In this document: positions 44,421 to 54,027 of the stretch, piece after piece
Numbering within the stretch: position 1 is the first letter of the stretch
Layout of the letters: the number at the start of each line of letters is the position of its first letter
Assembly (NCBI GenBank): GCA_963794185.1
Contig: CAWCDM010000053.1
Location: 62,001-126,000, forward strand
Direction of reading: 5' to 3'
DNA: 64,000 bases
From: JAMXLO01 sp963794185
Lineage (GTDB): Bacteria > Pseudomonadota > Alphaproteobacteria > Acetobacterales > Acetobacteraceae
Translations under genes and position numbers: made by a program
Notes under the pieces: model-generated
What the model was told of the DNA's origin: nothing
What the model saw: only the letters and a program-made list of their open reading frames with translations
Databases searched by the model: none

Positions 44421-47400
44421 TCACCCCAACTCGTCGAGCAGCGCCTTTGCGTCTTTGAGGTCGGGAGTATCGAAGCCTTCGGTGAACCAACCGTAAACCG
44501 GGGCGAGCAGCTCATACGCGTCCTGGCGTTTCCCCTGGCTCTGCCATAGACGTGCGAGGCTGGTAGACGTGCGCAGCTCCCAGGATTTCGCCTGCTGGCG
44601 GCGCGCCCAGTCGAGCGACGCGAGAAAGCTTCGCTCGGCACCTTCAAAGTCGCCCGTGAGCGAGAGCATCCAGCCCTTGAGCCTCAGGATCTCGGCGTAG
44701 TGAACGCGTTCCCCCCACCCGGGACGTTCGACCTGGGCGATCTGCTCGTCGATCAGTTTCAGAGCGTTGCCCAGGTCGCCGGTCCGTGCCATGCATTCGG
44801 CCAGGAGTGCATTCCTGGTCGGGTTGCGGGCCTTGCCGCCGCTGTTCTCCCAAAACACGATGCTGGCCTCGATCGGGGCCATTGCTTCGACGAATTTGCC
44901 TTCCCTGATAAGCGCCACGCCATGCCCGAAGGGTGCCAACATCGCCCACAGCACGGGCAGGCTGTTTTCCCGTCCCAGCCGCTCACATTCGACGGCGCGC
45001 CTGCGCAGATCCTCGTAGTCATAGCGGCAATCGAACTCATGCGCTCCCATAGTCAATGCGAATCCGAGATCGAAAGGGTGGCCGCGACGGCGGGCGTGCG
45101 CATCCTTTTCATCGTTCAGCCGTGCTGCCCGGTCCGGATGGCCGAGTATCCAGGTGCTGATCGAACCGTAGATACCGGCTGTGGTTTTGGGATCGTGGTT
45201 GAGGACGTTCGCAATATGGCGATGCTTATCGCCGTCGTACCGGTCCAGCACCTTGTCGGCGTGTTCGACAGCCTTGGTGAACTCGCCCGCCCAACTGTAG
45301 CAAGTACAGGCACGTGCGTGTCCCGTAACCAGCAGATCGGTATCGCCGGTGGCCGTTGCGATATCCAGCATTTCCTCCACCCACGGCAGGGCCGCTTGCA
45401 CGCGGCCTTGCGTCTGGACGTTGTTCGACAGGCCCCAGAGGATAGGCAGCAACGCGTCATGGCGCTCGAGCGACTTCGCCAAGGCAAGTGCCGGATGCAG
45501 GCTGGTCCAGACTTCCGGGGCGGCCCAGCCCTTGAGCGCCAGCCACGCTGTGCCAAGGAGGCTGCGCAGCCCCAGTTCGCTGGCGTCTCGTTGCGATGAC
45601 CAAGGCGTGCTGGCGAGCAGTTCGAGCCCCTGGTTGAGATGAGAGATGGCCTCGGTCAGGGCCATGCGCTTCAGCGCCAGCTCACCGGCGGTCTGCCATA
45701 GCGGAATGGCGGCTTCAATAAGGCCCGCCTCCGTAAGGTGATGGGCCAGCACCTCCGGTTCGGTCGCCTCGACGTTCGGAAAGTGTGCCCCGATCATACG
45801 TGCGATCTTGGCGTGCAACTCGTGTCTGCGACGCTTGAGCAACGAATCGTAAGCCGCATCCTGCACCAGCGCGTGCTTGAAGGTGTAGATGGCATCGGGC
45901 GGCGTGCCTCGACGGAACGCCAGTCCTGACTCGGTCAGCCGCACCAGTGCCTCATCGAGTTGGGCCTGCGGCATCGGCGCCACGGCGGCGATCAGCTCAT
46001 AGTTGAACGCGCGTCCGATGGCTGCCCCGATCTGGGCGATCTCCTTGACCGGCATGACACGATCCAGCCGCGCCATCAGCGAATCCCGCAGCGTGGCCGG
46101 AATGGTGACGGTGCGAGCCGAGCCAATGTACTCGTAGCGGTCGCCTGCGTCCCTCAATTCGCCCGATTCCAGGATCGACTTGGTCAGCTCCTCCACGAAC
46201 AGCGGCACGCCGTCGGTCCTGGTCAGGATCTGCTCCAGCAGCGTTGAAGGCAGCGCCTTGCTGCCGGCGAGCGTCGACACCATCGCGGCGCTCTGCGTCC
46301 GGGTGAGCTTGGATAGGTTCAGGGCGCCGACATGTCCTTGCCCGGACCAGCGCGATTGAAACTCCGGCCGGTGGGTGAGCACGACCAGTAGCGGAACGGT
46401 TCTGATCCGGTCGATCAGCAGATCCAGCACCTCCAGCGTGGTGGGGTCGGCCCAGTGCAGGTCCTCTATCAGCTCCACAGTGGATTGCCGGCGGGCGGCC
46501 GCCACGGTGAGATCGACCAGGGTCCGCAGGGTCTCTTCCTTGCGCTTTTGCGGCGTGATCGGCAGGGGCCCGTAGCGGGCCTCGCAGGGGATCGACAAGA
46601 TCGTCGCGATGAACCGGACGTCGGACAGGGGCCGGCCGTAATGCGCGACGATCAGTGCTTCCAGCTTGTCGAGTTTCGTGTCATCGGTGTCGTCGCGGGC
46701 GAACGCCAGCGCCCGTTCGAAGTTGTCGATGCACGGCCAGAACGCGCTGTTGACGTAGTAGGGCGAGCACTGGAGGCGCAGCGACTGTACGCCTTCGGCT
46801 TCGAGCCGCTGACGCAGCGCGCCCAGGATGCGGCTCTTGCCGATCCCGGGCTCCCCCGACAGCAGCACCACCTGGCCCTCGCCGTCCTTCGCCTGTGACC
46901 AGCGGCGAAGCAGCAGGTCCACCTCGCCCTCGCGGCCGACCAGAGGCGTAAGCTCGCTGCCGCCGCGTTTGGCATCGAAGCGACTTTCCGTCGGCAAGGC
47001 ACGTTCCACCCGCCAGGCACGAACCCGATCGCCGATTCCCTTCAAGTCGTGTTCGCCCAGATCGGTCAGTGCAAACCCGCTGCCGGCCAATCGACGGGTC
47101 GAGGCAGCGATGACGATCTGGTCCGCGTCGGCGAGACCTTGCAGACGCGCGGCGAGGTTGAGCGTGCTGCCCACTGCCAGCTCTGACAGGTTCCCCGCAA
47201 CGGCCGGTGCACCGACGACCACAGGGCCAGTCGCGATGCCGATATGGACCGACAAATTCTCGGTGGAGGAGGCCCGCTTGACGGTATGAACGATCTCAAG
47301 GGCCGCCCGCACGGCGCGCTCAGCGTCTTCTTCGTGTGCGGTGGGCCAGCCGAAATACGTCAGGATCCCATCACCCACGTAGCGGGCGACGAACCCGTCG

Positions 47401-47798
47401 TAGCGCGCGATCACGTCGCCGCAACGGCTCCGATACGAATTCAACACGTTCTGCAGCTCTTCGGGATCGAGCTTTTCACCAAGCACCGTCGAGCCCACCA
47501 GGTCGCAGAACATCACAGTGAGCTGGCGGCGGTCGGCTTCGAGACCCGCGGTGGCGGGCGTCATGTCCTCCTGCGGCCCTGCGGTCGCGGCTGGCACCCT
47601 CTCAATATCGGGCGCCTTTGCCCGAAGCGCAGCGATTGCTTCGAGCAGGCGACGGCGGTGGCCCACCAGGGTTACCCCTAGATCCTTCAAGTCATCCGCC
47701 GTCAGACTGGCGAGCACCTCGGCATCGATCGCGTTCTCCACGAACGCCGCCTCGTATTGCGATAGGCCTAACTTCCGCAGGAAGTGCCCGATGTTCAT
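44421..47798 (-). CDS. SAM - class III nucleotide cyclase - AAA - TPR signalling protein
   Basis: This 1125-residue cytosolic protein has four parts. Residues 1-60 are a SAM domain (FLRKLGLSQYEAAFVENAID, ADDLKDLGVTLVGHRRRLL). Residues 88-265 are an adenylate/guanylate cyclase catalytic domain with both metal aspartates (VMFCDLVGST, YVGDGILTYFGWP). From about residue 290 an AAA-type ATPase has Walker A GEPGIGKSRILGAL and the Walker B-near ELIEDLHWADPTTLEV. The C-terminal 500 residues are TPR-like helical repeats. It should make cAMP in response to a signal sensed by the ATPase/TPR part. It stands alone on its strand. Confidence 0.88.
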   Translation of the reverse strand: MNIGHFLRKLGLSQYEAAFVENAIDAEVLASLTADDLKDLGVTLVGHRRRLLEAIAALRAKAPDIERVPAATAGPQEDMTPATAGLEADRRQLTVMFCDLVGSTVLGEKLDPEELQNVLNSYRSRCGDVIARYDGFVARYVGDGILTYFGWPTAHEEDAERAVRAALEIVHTVKRASSTENLSVHIGIATGPVVVGAPAVAGNLSELAVGSTLNLAARLQGLADADQIVIAASTRRLAGSGFALTDLGEHDLKGIGDRVRAWRVERALPTESRFDAKRGGSELTPLVGREGEVDLLLRRWSQAKDGEGQVVLLSGEPGIGKSRILGALRQRLEAEGVQSLRLQCSPYYVNSAFWPCIDNFERALAFARDDTDDTKLDKLEALIVAHYGRPLSDVRFIATILSIPCEARYGPLPITPQKRKEETLRTLVDLTVAAARRQSTVELIEDLHWADPTTLEVLDLLIDRIRTVPLLVVLTHRPEFQSRWSGQGHVGALNLSKLTRTQSAAMVSTLAGSKALPSTLLEQILTRTDGVPLFVEELTKSILESGELRDAGDRYEYIGSARTVTIPATLRDSLMARLDRVMPVKEIAQIGAAIGRAFNYELIAAVAPMPQAQLDEALVRLTESGLAFRRGTPPDAIYTFKHALVQDAAYDSLLKRRRHELHAKIARMIGAHFPNVEATEPEVLAHHLTEAGLIEAAIPLWQTAGELALKRMALTEAISHLNQGLELLASTPWSSQRDASELGLRSLLGTAWLALKGWAAPEVWTSLHPALALAKSLERHDALLPILWGLSNNVQTQGRVQAALPWVEEMLDIATATGDTDLLVTGHARACTCYSWAGEFTKAVEHADKVLDRYDGDKHRHIANVLNHDPKTTAGIYGSISTWILGHPDRAARLNDEKDAHARRRGHPFDLGFALTMGAHEFDCRYDYEDLRRRAVECERLGRENSLPVLWAMLAPFGHGVALIREGKFVEAMAPIEASIVFWENSGGKARNPTRNALLAECMARTGDLGNALKLIDEQIAQVERPGWGERVHYAEILRLKGWMLSLTGDFEGAERSFLASLDWARRQQAKSWELRTSTSLARLWQSQGKRQDAYELLAPVYGWFTEGFDTPDLKDAKALLDELG

Positions 47799-48474
47799 AC
47801 CCGCACGCTACAGCGACCGCGCGCGCAGGACCACACCTCCCCGTGGGCGGTCAGTGCAAGATCCGCCGGCGGGAAAACTTGCTCGATCGCAAACTTCAGA
47901 ATGCTCGATCCGCCACGGTCCGACCTGGCTCCGAATCATGCGGTCACTGGCGCCGGCTGGTCATGTTTCATGCCACCGAAGGCTCCCCAATCGCTGCATC
48001 AAAGCCCGCCCGCACGAGCTCAATGCATCCCTCGCGTTCCGGCACGATATAAGCGTAGTTCAGCATGGCATGGATGCGATGCGACGCGACGCGAACCGTT
48101 TGCTGTTCGCTTTCCTGGCGGAGCTCCGCGTACCGACACGATGTCAGTCGGTCGTCACCGAGCGGCTACGGTCGAAAGCCACATCGTCTCGCTCAAACGC
48201 GTGGCTCGTAAAGGCGGATGCGATTGATCATGGCGCGGGCCATTTCCGCTTCCCGTCTATTGCAGCTCGGAAGGCCGGCGAATGGGATAGCCGCTTTGGA
48301 AAAGCTGCGTCACTCGACTGAACGGCCGCGACGGGCGCGGCGCAGACCTCGACGCGGCGAAGCATCTACGTCCATGTTGCACCCGAGGCGGTCACGTTCG
48401 TCCCGCTCTGATTTACAACACGTCGATATGAATCGGCGTTTTGGTGCGATACGCGATATTGCGCCGCCCCGGCG
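47799..48474. other. Gene-free stretch of about 680 bp
   Basis: No frame in either direction has protein character, and there is no long inverted repeat. It lies upstream of the cyclase gene and downstream of ssb, both on the minus strand, so it must hold the cyclase promoter and possibly the ssb terminator. I see no tRNA or other RNA signature. Confidence 0.4.
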
Positions 48475-48981
48475 CTAGAACGGAATTTCGTCGTCCAGAT
48501 CGCCGCCTTTGGGAGCCTCCCACGATGGGGTGCCGCCGCCACGTGCCGCACCGGCGGCGGCCCGCTGCGGCGCTGCGCGGTCGCTGCGATAGCCGCCACC
48601 AAACTCGCCCGCCGCCTCACCTCCGCCACCCGCGCTATCCAGCAACGTCAGTTCGCCGCGGAAATTCCGCAGCACCACTTCAGTGGTGTATTTCTCCTGA
48701 CCCGACTGGTCGGTGTATTTCCGGGTCTCCAGCGCGCCCTCCAGATAGACCTTCCGACCTTTGCGGAGAAAGCGCTCGGCAATATCGGCCAGGCGCTCGT
48801 TGAAGATGACCACCCGGTGCCACTCGGTGCGTTCCTTGCGCTCGCCGGTCTGCCGGTCGTTCCAGGTCTCGCTGGTCGCCACCGACAGATTGGCGATCTT
48901 GGTGCCGGACTGCAGAGTTCGAATCTCTGGGTCCTTGCCGAGGTTGCCGACCAGGATCACCTTGTTGACGCTGCCTGCCAT
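48475..48981 (-). CDS. ssb: Single-stranded DNA-binding protein
   Basis: The 168-residue protein has the OB fold: AGSVNKVILVGNLGKDPEIRT, then TKIANLSVATSETW, RTEWHRVVIFNERLADIAE, KVYLEGALETRKYTD and TTEVVLRNFRGELTLLD. A flexible glycine-rich linker leads to the acidic tip DLDDEIPF, which recruits replication and repair proteins. It protects single-stranded DNA in replication and repair. The usual neighbour uvrA is not seen. Confidence 0.95.
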   Translation of the reverse strand: MAGSVNKVILVGNLGKDPEIRTLQSGTKIANLSVATSETWNDRQTGERKERTEWHRVVIFNERLADIAERFLRKGRKVYLEGALETRKYTDQSGQEKYTTEVVLRNFRGELTLLDSAGGGGEAAGEFGGGYRSDRAAPQRAAAGAARGGGTPSWEAPKGGDLDDEIPF

Positions 48982-49139
48982 GGCTTCAATCCTTCATTAA
49001 GGGAGGCAACCTAGCCGCTGCCTCCGCACGCTGCCATCCTAAACGGCCCGGGGTTAAGCAGACATTCCCAGGACCTGGCCAACAATCGTTTAGACCAGGA
49101 ACATCCTGAGAACAAGTGGGACGCCGCGACACGGGGTTC

Positions 49140-50975
49140 TCAAGGCCCGGTCAACCGGGTGAAGCCAGCGGCATCCCACGCCTCACTGCCCACACCGTGA
49201 TGCACGAAGAACAGGCCGGCGGGATCGTATTTCGCCTTCACTGCCTGCAGGCGCGCATGGTTCGCACCCCAGAAGGCGCGCTGCCAGTCGCGCTCGAAGA
49301 AATTGCTCTCCGACACATACGAGCCTGGATCAGGAACCACCCCGCGCAGTTCCTCCATCGCCTTGTCGATTGCGGCCGCATCCTGCCGCGCGGCGGTAAG
49401 GTCGGGTTCGTGACCCTGGATACCGGGGTATGCGGGCGGTCCGCCGCCGGCAATGATGGCCAGGGCGAATGCAGTCAGCACAGCCGGGTTGGTCGCGGTA
49501 TCCCGGGCGGTCGCCACCGCCTCTTCCGGAGCGCCGCCGAGGCCTTTGTTGAAGTGCAGGGCCACGCTCCAGTGCCGGCTCGCCGCGAACAGGGCACTGG
49601 CGGTTCGATCGCGCTGATCCTCCTGCAACAGCGAGGCGGGCAGCCAGGCGGACTGATAGCCGTGCAGGAAAAACCCGACCTGATTTTGATCGCCGGCCCA
49701 CCACACGTTGCCGGCGGGCGCACCCGGCCGGTCATCCGTTACCACCGCGGCGGGCACGTGCTCCCGCAGATATGCGGCGTCCCACCAATGCCTCGCGGGC
49801 AGGCTGCCGATCCGCGGGGCCGTGGTGACGGTGAAATCCTCCGGCGCTCCGGCGACCCAATCGAGGAACGGCTGCCACACGTCCGCGGCCTGCTTGCTGT
49901 CCAAGCCCTGGGACACCATCGAAACGGCAAGACTGTTGCCTGGCCGGATGGCGGCGCTCTCGCCCCAATGGGGATCGCACAGACTGGTGGCGTAGAAGTC
50001 GATGAACCGACCCACCAACCGGCGAAACGCGGGATCGGATGTGGCCTTGATCGTGACGAACACGGCGCCGAACCAGGCGGGCAACTCGTGTGTCCGCAGC
50101 GTCAACCGGGTAACGACGCCCAGACTTCCGCCGCCACCTCCCTTGATGCCCCAGAACAGGTCAGTGTGGCTGCACGCGTTGGCGATCACCACGGCGCCAT
50201 CCGCGGTCACCACCTCGGCCTCGAGCAGCCCGGCCGCAGCCATGCCATATGCCTTCGAGAAGCTGCCGAACCCGCCGCTCTGGATCAGGCCGGCGACCCC
50301 GACCGTGGCACATCCACCGCCCTGCACGTAGCGGCCCGCCTTCGTCGTCACGGCATCGTAGACGTGCATCCACATCGCACCGGCCTCGACCGTGACGGCA
50401 GGCTGCGGTGCCACCTTTCCCGCGCAGCCTTGGCCGACAAACGCATCGTGCAGGGCGATGCCGTTCATCGCACGCGTCCAGATCAGCAGCGAGTCGCCCG
50501 CGTTGGAGGTCCCCTGGTAGCTATGGCCACCGCCTTTGACGACCAGCCGCAGATTGTTCCGCCGCGCAAAGTTCACGGCGGCTACCACGTCGGCGGTTGT
50601 GCTGGCCGCGACGGCGTACGCGCTGGGCGTCGACATCCAGCCATCGATCCAGCCGGACGTCTGCGTCGCGCCAGGATGATCGCCGATGAAATAGGGGTTC
50701 CGTAGATCCTTGATCAGCGCCTGGCAGGCGGCGGCGTCGGAACTCGAGATGCAGCCGGCAAGCGGGGACGCCACCCGGATCAGGCGGCCACCTACGTCCC
50801 GGTTCAGCCTTTGCCAGCTTGCTTCGTTCGGCCATGCCGGATCGGACGGCCGGACACGACGGGACAGCGGGCTTGTCGGCGGTGCCGCCGCCTGCGCACG
50901 CCGCGCCGGACGTGGGAAGAAAACCGGCAGCAGGGCGAATGCGGTCACCCGTCTGAGCAGGCTTCGCTTGTCCAT
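49140..50975 (-). CDS. Exported FAD-linked oxidase, berberine-bridge type
   Basis: This 611-residue flavoprotein starts with a signal peptide (MDKRSLLRRVTAFALLPVFF, cut near AQA-AA). The PCMH-type FAD domain holds VVKGGGHSYQGTSN (histidine for covalent FAD) and the second link GGGCATVGVAGLIQSGGFGS, so FAD may be attached by both His and Cys. The C-terminal BBE motif is SNFFERDWQRAFWGANHARL with DPAGLFFVHHGVGSE. Such enzymes oxidise sugars, alcohols or alkaloid-like compounds with oxygen in the periplasm. It is longer than typical members (about 450-500) owing to an N-terminal extension. The gene is divergent from the glutaredoxin-like gene. Confidence 0.85.
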   Translation of the reverse strand: MDKRSLLRRVTAFALLPVFFPRPARRAQAAAPPTSPLSRRVRPSDPAWPNEASWQRLNRDVGGRLIRVASPLAGCISSSDAAACQALIKDLRNPYFIGDHPGATQTSGWIDGWMSTPSAYAVAASTTADVVAAVNFARRNNLRLVVKGGGHSYQGTSNAGDSLLIWTRAMNGIALHDAFVGQGCAGKVAPQPAVTVEAGAMWMHVYDAVTTKAGRYVQGGGCATVGVAGLIQSGGFGSFSKAYGMAAAGLLEAEVVTADGAVVIANACSHTDLFWGIKGGGGGSLGVVTRLTLRTHELPAWFGAVFVTIKATSDPAFRRLVGRFIDFYATSLCDPHWGESAAIRPGNSLAVSMVSQGLDSKQAADVWQPFLDWVAGAPEDFTVTTAPRIGSLPARHWWDAAYLREHVPAAVVTDDRPGAPAGNVWWAGDQNQVGFFLHGYQSAWLPASLLQEDQRDRTASALFAASRHWSVALHFNKGLGGAPEEAVATARDTATNPAVLTAFALAIIAGGGPPAYPGIQGHEPDLTAARQDAAAIDKAMEELRGVVPDPGSYVSESNFFERDWQRAFWGANHARLQAVKAKYDPAGLFFVHHGVGSEAWDAAGFTRLTGP

Positions 50976-51100
50976 GCGTACTCCCGCGCCTATCGCTATC
51001 GGCGTGCCGCTGGCTCGTCAATCTGTCCGGTGCCCCGATCGGCGTTGACGTGCGGCGGCAGGCAGGCGAAGCTGCGCGCTGTCAACGAGTGGAACGGAAC

Positions 51101-51865
51101 ATGTCGGCCTCGCCACAGCTCAAGGTGTTCTGGCAGCCTGGATGAACCAGCTGCCTGAAACTCAAGGAGTTTCTCTCGGTCCGTGCGATCGAGTTCCAAT
51201 CCATCAACGTGCTGGAAGATCCCGCCGGGCTCGATGAGCTGAGGCGGCTGGGGGCTCGCTCGGTCCCCGTTCTATCGCGCGGCGACGAGTATGTGTTCGC
51301 GCAGAACATCGGCCACGTGGTGAAGTTCCTCGGGCTGAACGAGGCGACGGGTCCGGTGCTGTCGCCGGCGCAATTGATCGCCCGCCTGGATGGTTTTCTG
51401 GCCGCGGCGCTCCGGCTGATCCCGCAGATGCCGGACGCGCGGCTGGACACCGAGGTGCCGAACCGGCCACGCAGCTACCGGGTGCTCGGCCACCACATCT
51501 TCCGCATCCCGGAGGCCTTCCTGGAGGTCACCGCCGGCGCGACGCTCAGCTACGAGGGCCTGACCTCGCGGCCGCCCGAGGGGATGCACGGGACGGCCGA
51601 TATCGCGGGCTACGGGGCGGACGTGCGGCGGCGGCTCGCCGCGTGGTGGGATGCGAAGGCGGACAAGTCAGGGCGGGACCGGGTGCAGACCTATTACGGC
51701 GAGCAGGCGCTGCACGAGTATCTCGAGCGCACGACCTGGCATGTCGGGCAGCATGTGCGGCAGTGGATCATGCTGCTGGGGATGGCGGGGATCGCCGCGG
51801 ACCGGCCGCCGGTGGAGGCGGATTTTGTCGGGCTGCCGATGCCGAGCCAGGTTTGGGACGGGTGA
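51101..51865 (+). CDS. Glutaredoxin-DinB-like fusion with in-frame UGA (possible selenoprotein)
   Basis: From ATG 51101 one frame runs to 51865 (254 codons) except for TGA at 51143-51145. Around it the protein reads LKVFWQPG-UGA-TSCLKLKEFL, where homologues I know have the redox pair C..C (PGCTSC). The UGA therefore stands for the first active-site cysteine. Residues 1-85 are glutaredoxin-like (FQSINVLEDPAGLDELRRLG, RSVPVLSRGDEYV); residues 95-250 form a DinB-like helical domain (GHHIFRIPEAFLEV, HVGQHVRQWIMLL). Either a selenocysteine codon, a TGC-to-TGA mutation or a base error explains it. Without readthrough only 14 residues are made, or translation restarts at 51209. Confidence 0.7.
51157..51173 (+). 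promoter_or_regulatory. Hairpin directly after the in-frame UGA
   Basis: GAAACTC-AAG-GAGTTTC is a perfect 7-bp stem with a 3-nt loop, beginning 11 nt after the UGA; its loop is about 19 nt from it. This spacing fits bacterial SECIS elements, which lie within the coding region just past the codon. The loop lacks a G in its first two positions and no bulged U is evident, so it is not a canonical match. Confidence 0.35.
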
Positions 51866-52633
51866 GGAGTTCGGTCGTCGTCGCTGCAGCGCAAGAGCGA
51901 TCCTGTCGCCGGAATGTTGACGCACCGTCTACACAGCAACCCGTGTTATGGCTGCATTGCGCCGAGATGGACATGCCAGGGTTCCCGCGCTGAGGTCCGG
52001 TCAACACCCGTAATGCGCATTCCACCCCCCGTTGGTTCTACCCAAAAGCGGCCGTGTGCGATCCCGATCCAGCGTCACCACTGACGGCCGAGCGGTGCTA
52101 ATTGCCAGCGACCGCACGTGGATGCTGCACGGAGGAGATGCGGAAAAATCAGCATTACCTTGACCGCAGGCCATCCACCGCGACCTTCCATCGCCGGCAG
52201 GCACAGCACTCCCGATTCTGTCAAGCAACATTTTTCCATTCGGCGGCCTTGTTTCGAGGAAAGCACCGAACCAGCTACTCACACGCCTTGGTGGTCTGCA
52301 CCAAGGGATCGGTGTTGACGGTGTCAAGCGACCAGTTCGCGACGAATTCGACCACCGCCCAAACCAGGCGGGTGCCGAGCCGAGCGAGCAGGGAGCCCAG
52401 CACTTTCACGAGAACCTCCTTCGCGGGGTAATCATAGCACCGCACGTTGGCTGTTGCGTCGCAGTTCTTCGGAGCTGTGAAATCGTGTGGCGAGGGGATA
52501 GGATGCGAGTCGACGCGCGTTCCAAACTGAGCCGTTGGTGCCGGATGCTTCTCACTCCGACCACCAAAGACACCGGGGGGACCTCGTCCGAAAGGTGGGG
52601 TATACGCACATCCCCGTCCCCCCGGGTTTGCCA
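51866..52633 (+). ncRNA. Gene-free leader, candidate RNA partner of the reverse transcriptase
   Basis: No frame in these 770 bp has protein character. The 3' part is strongly structured: an 8-bp stem closed by a C(UUCG)G tetraloop at 52460-52479, and a 10-bp perfect stem (CCGGGGGGAC at 52573-52582, GTCCCCCCGG at 52616-52625) around an inner GGGG/CCCC pairing, ending 8 bp before the reverse transcriptase ATG. Defence reverse transcriptases of the DRT2 type have a non-coding RNA at this place. The RNA borders are unknown; the left half (51866-52300) shows nothing particular. Confidence 0.4.
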
Positions 52634-53982
52634 ATGCTAATCTCTAGGCGAAGCCGACGCATCCAGCGCAAGGCCGATTGGTATAGCTCGAAGGTTCGAG
52701 TGCATTTCGATCGTGCGTTATCGCGGGAAGACGCCGAGAGGTTGGTCACTGACCGAGTGGCGGTGGCTCGGCACGCTTTTCTGCCCCTAATCACCTTCCC
52801 AAAAAAGGAGCGCCGCTACAGAAGACGCCAGGGTGACGCGAAGCCAGTAGTCAGCACGAAAATTCGCGAACTTGCATATCCCTCAAATCACGACGGCTAT
52901 ATCTTCGCATATTATGCCGAGCGCCTTGGTTTCCTCTATGAAGCCGAGCTCGCCGCACGCGGCCTCGATAAGATCGTGATCGGCTACCGGAAGGGATCTT
53001 CCAACATCAAACTCGCGCGCGACGCCTTTTCCGAAATCCAAATACGAGGAAACTGCGTCGCACTGGCTCTGGACATAAAAGGATTCTTCGACAACATCAG
53101 TCATAACGTTCTGAAGACCGCCTGGGCATCACTACTAGGTGGCGGCCCCCTGCCTGAGGACCACTACAAAGTCTTCCGCGCACTTGCCGTCGCTGGGAAA
53201 GTAGATCGTGGCGAACTGCTCCAGCGATTGGGTTTGCGCGTCAATGTTCGTGACCGCGATCTGCCACGCCCGCTTTGTTCTATCAGCCAGTTCCGTCAAC
53301 TACGGTCGGGCAGTTGTGGCTCATCCAAACTTGTGACTCGACATGCTGCTAAGAGGGGTATCCCGCAGGGGACGCCCCTATCGGCAATGGCCGCGAACAT
53401 CTCGATGCTCGAGTTCGACACAGCGGTCCATGCGGCCGCAAGTGTGGCCGGTGGGAGTTACCGTCGTTACTCCGATGACATCCTGGTCCTCTGTCCGCCT
53501 GAGCATGTCTCCGATCTGGAAGCGGCCATCGGGCAAGCCCTGATCATTCACACCAAAACGCTGTCACTCAATGGAGACAAGCGGGAGGAAGCGCGATTCG
53601 CATTTCCCGGCCGAAATCTCGTACCATGCCCGCCGACTACATGCGCAAAATCCCTGCAGTATTTAGAGGTTTACATTCGACGGTAACAGGGTCAGGGTAC
53701 GAGGGTGGAACGCTCTCTCGATTTTACCGACGTATGGCAGCAAGCGTGCGAGCGGCAAAAGCCAGTGCTTGGTTGGCGAAGGCCGGGAAGTTGAACGGCC
53801 GTGACGTGGTCCACAAGCGCGAGGTGCTAGCCAGCCACTCCCATTTGGGCCCTCGCAGCTTTGTCAGCAGCTATGCGAAGATCTCCGCCGACACGATGGG
53901 GCCACTGGGGGCCAGTAGTATACGTCGCCAGTTGTCTAGGCACATGGATGTGCTGAAGCAGAAGCTAGACGGCAAGAGCTGA
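52634..53982 (+). CDS. Reverse transcriptase resembling defence-type DRT2 (UG2); two indels near the 3' end
   Basis: ATG 52634 gives a stand-alone reverse transcriptase of about 449 residues if repaired. Order of motifs: WYSSKVRVHFDRALS, HAFLPLITF, IRELAYPSNHDGYIFAYYAE, the palm motif A ALDIKGFFDNISH (first Asp), LPEDHYKVFRAL, GIPQGTPLSAMAANISMLEFD, and the catalytic YRRYSDDILVL. There is no maturase, nuclease or retron-specific domain. Near 53665 and 53703 one extra base each breaks the frame; removal restores FTFDGNRVRVRGGTLSRFYRR and the helical C-terminus to 53982. DRT2 proteins share this layout from memory. Its GC content is somewhat lower than its surroundings. Confidence 0.75.
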
Positions 53983-54027
53983 TGCGTTCGCCTCGAGCTC
54001 GCCAGCAGTGTAGTCTTGCTGTCGTCA

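Noticed and set aside
47518..48321. A 267-codon plus-strand frame over the start of the cyclase gene and the following gap
   Set aside because: Its first third is antisense to the cyclase N-terminus and the rest has no conserved-looking segment or plausible start signal.
48900..48930. tRNA-like word GTTCGAATCTC on the plus strand
   Set aside because: It lies inside ssb coding sequence and no acceptor or anticodon stem can be drawn around it.
52634..53982. Group II intron maturase or retron reverse transcriptase
   Set aside because: No maturase X domain, HNH, intron domain V or retron msr/msd inverted repeats were seen, and the motif wording differs from both.
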